In this document: positions 62,776 through 64,000 of the stretch, piece by piece
How positions within the stretch are numbered: position 1 is the first letter of the stretch
Layout: the number at the start of each line of letters is the position of its first letter
NCBI RefSeq assembly: GCF_031143425.1
Contig: NC_090438.1
Span: 772,779,138-772,843,137, forward strand
From: Pleurodeles waltl
Lineage: Eukaryota > Chordata > Amphibia > Caudata > Salamandridae
Reading direction: 5' to 3'
DNA length: 64,000 nt
The notes under the pieces: generated by a model
Database searches by the model: none
The model's input: only the letters and a program-made list of their open reading frames with translations
Told to the model about the DNA's origin: nothing
Translations under genes and position numbers: made by a program

Positions 62776-63355
62776 TTAGTGTGAGACAATGGATAATCAC
62801 AGGCTTCCAAAGGATCTGAAAATGTATACAAATTTAATGAAAAAAAACTATATCATGAAAACCTGAAGTGTAATCTCACACTAGGACCTCCTTGTGAGAA
62901 AACTCTTGGAAGTCCAGTCTTTGGTTACCAGCTGCAAGCATCCTTCAAGCCATCAGGACTGGAAAGCTCTTTTTAGGGGGGAGGGGTTCAGGGGTTGCTG
63001 GCCAGTACCTGTATGTAGACTGTCATTTACCCTTGCACCAGACAATACTACTACTGCAATACAAATAGATAACCAAGGTACACATTTGGGCACTTGACTC
63101 TTGGAAGTGCACTGAGGAGTAAAATGTTACTCTAGGAGGTGGTATGGGTTAGAAACTCAGAAAGAGTATGACACATTATCATAATGTGTTTTTTAAAAGA
63201 GCGTGTGCTAAGCAAAGAGGATCAAGGTACTCTGAACCCAAATTGGGCTCCGGGCCAACTTTGGGAGCCACTCTGCAAACATCAGTGGGCTGATCCTCAG
63301 CTGGTGAGTTTTGGGTAACTAAAATAAATAAATAAATAAAATGGGAGGCATGTTT
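62776..63355. other. Intronic DNA, nothing recognised apart from (AAAT)n
   Basis: No gene is seen. A short (AAAT)n run is at 63321-63342. Confidence 0.5.
63321..63342. repeat. (AAAT)n microsatellite
   Basis: About five AAAT units. Confidence 0.9.
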
Positions 63356-64000
63356 CAGGGGTGACGAAGTCTTGTAGCCCGACGCCCGGACATATTGTTT
63401 GGGGTCAAGGACAACAAGTATTCATGTTTATCTTGTCCTTGGGACAAGTAGACTCAACCCCCTGCAGCACAAACCCTTTGGCTGCCAGTTTACAGGATAG
63501 AGAACGGTTTGCAGTTGAGGTAATATTTGTGTCCACATGTCAATGCTGTTTGAACCTGTATTTATGGTACATTATTGCAAAGCCTTTATTATTAGAGTGA
63601 GCACTCTAAATAAATGTTATAAGCTCACACTGCACTACTCACAGTGATTCTAGTAAAAAAAAACGTGTACACACATTTGAAACATTTAACAATATGAAAA
63701 TATGTATAATGCTCCCAAAATGCTCTCCGATTAGATGCACATTTTTGCAGCAGCTTGTAAGCAAGATTGATGAATCTTTGCTTTTAAAATAAAATGTTCA
63801 GAAAAAAGCAAGTAGTTAACAAAATGTTTTTCCAAATGAATGTGCATTTTTTGGTACTATTTCTTTGAAGCATCATTTAGTAAAATGTGTTGATGCATGC
63901 TAGTATTTCCCAAAAATATTCATATTGGATAATCAGTTTCAACATGAGAAACATAAAAATAAACAAGCATTAGAAAAGCCAACCAATCTGACATTGGTGG
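63356..64000. mobile_element. TIR DNA transposon copy 3, cut by window end
   Basis: Starts CAGGGGTG at 63356 and matches copy 1 from 'tagcccgacgcccgg' (63375) through 'catattgtttggggtcaagg' to the window end ('gccaaccaatctgacatt' equals 'gccaaccaatccgacatt' in copy 1 near 38273). Same orientation as copy 1. Its right end lies outside the window. Confidence 0.78.

Overview
This window is vertebrate, almost certainly salamander (urodele), nuclear DNA. The only host gene I can support is RANBP9 on the minus strand, seen as two consecutive coding exons: 52798-52906 (part of the CTLH region) and 11710-11900 (the following linker exon). Splice sites and codon phase match across the join, so the window holds one complete intron of about 40.9 kb (11901-52797), part of the next intron (1-11709) and part of the previous one (52907-64000). 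Giant introns, abundant DIRS retrotransposons, very long LTRs and several LINE types together suggest a urodele genome, probably newt-like. The species is not determined.

Downstream intron (1-11709): a Gypsy LTR fragment (1-870), a decayed L1-type ORF2 (about 3590-5840, plus) holding a 68-bp MITE, an L2/CR1-type LINE (about 7070-8412, minus), and a probable solo LTR (8453-11311).

The 41-kb intron (11901-52797), low to high coordinate: simple-sequence and minisatellite DNA (13.9-16.3 kb); a minus-strand L1-type ORF2 ending in a poly(T) run (17.0-18.7 kb); a plus-strand LINE (about 20170-20650, resuming 32466-32970) split by an old DIRS element (20651-32465), itself split by a young DIRS element (21226-27139). 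Then comes a decayed plus-strand Ty3/Gypsy element (about 35400-39890) with a TIR transposon inserted in its integrase. Next is an LTR fragment and two head-to-tail minus-strand Gypsy copies with integrase upstream of reverse transcriptase (40405-44346 and 46106-52174; the Gmr1-type order). The second copy carries a 395-bp satellite-like insertion in its RT, and a second copy of the same TIR transposon in its LTR, which contains a further nested TIR element.

Upstream intron (52907-64000): about 4.5 kb with nothing recognised, a near full-length but decayed LINE (57384 to about 62560), a 180-bp palindromic MITE (62596-62775), and a third copy of the TIR transposon running off the window end.

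The young DIRS copy is the best preserved element: an uninterrupted 674-codon gag and a pol frame broken by a single stop codon at the RT catalytic motif. All other element genes are broken. There is no prokaryotic-type system, CRISPR array, tRNA or rRNA gene that I can support.
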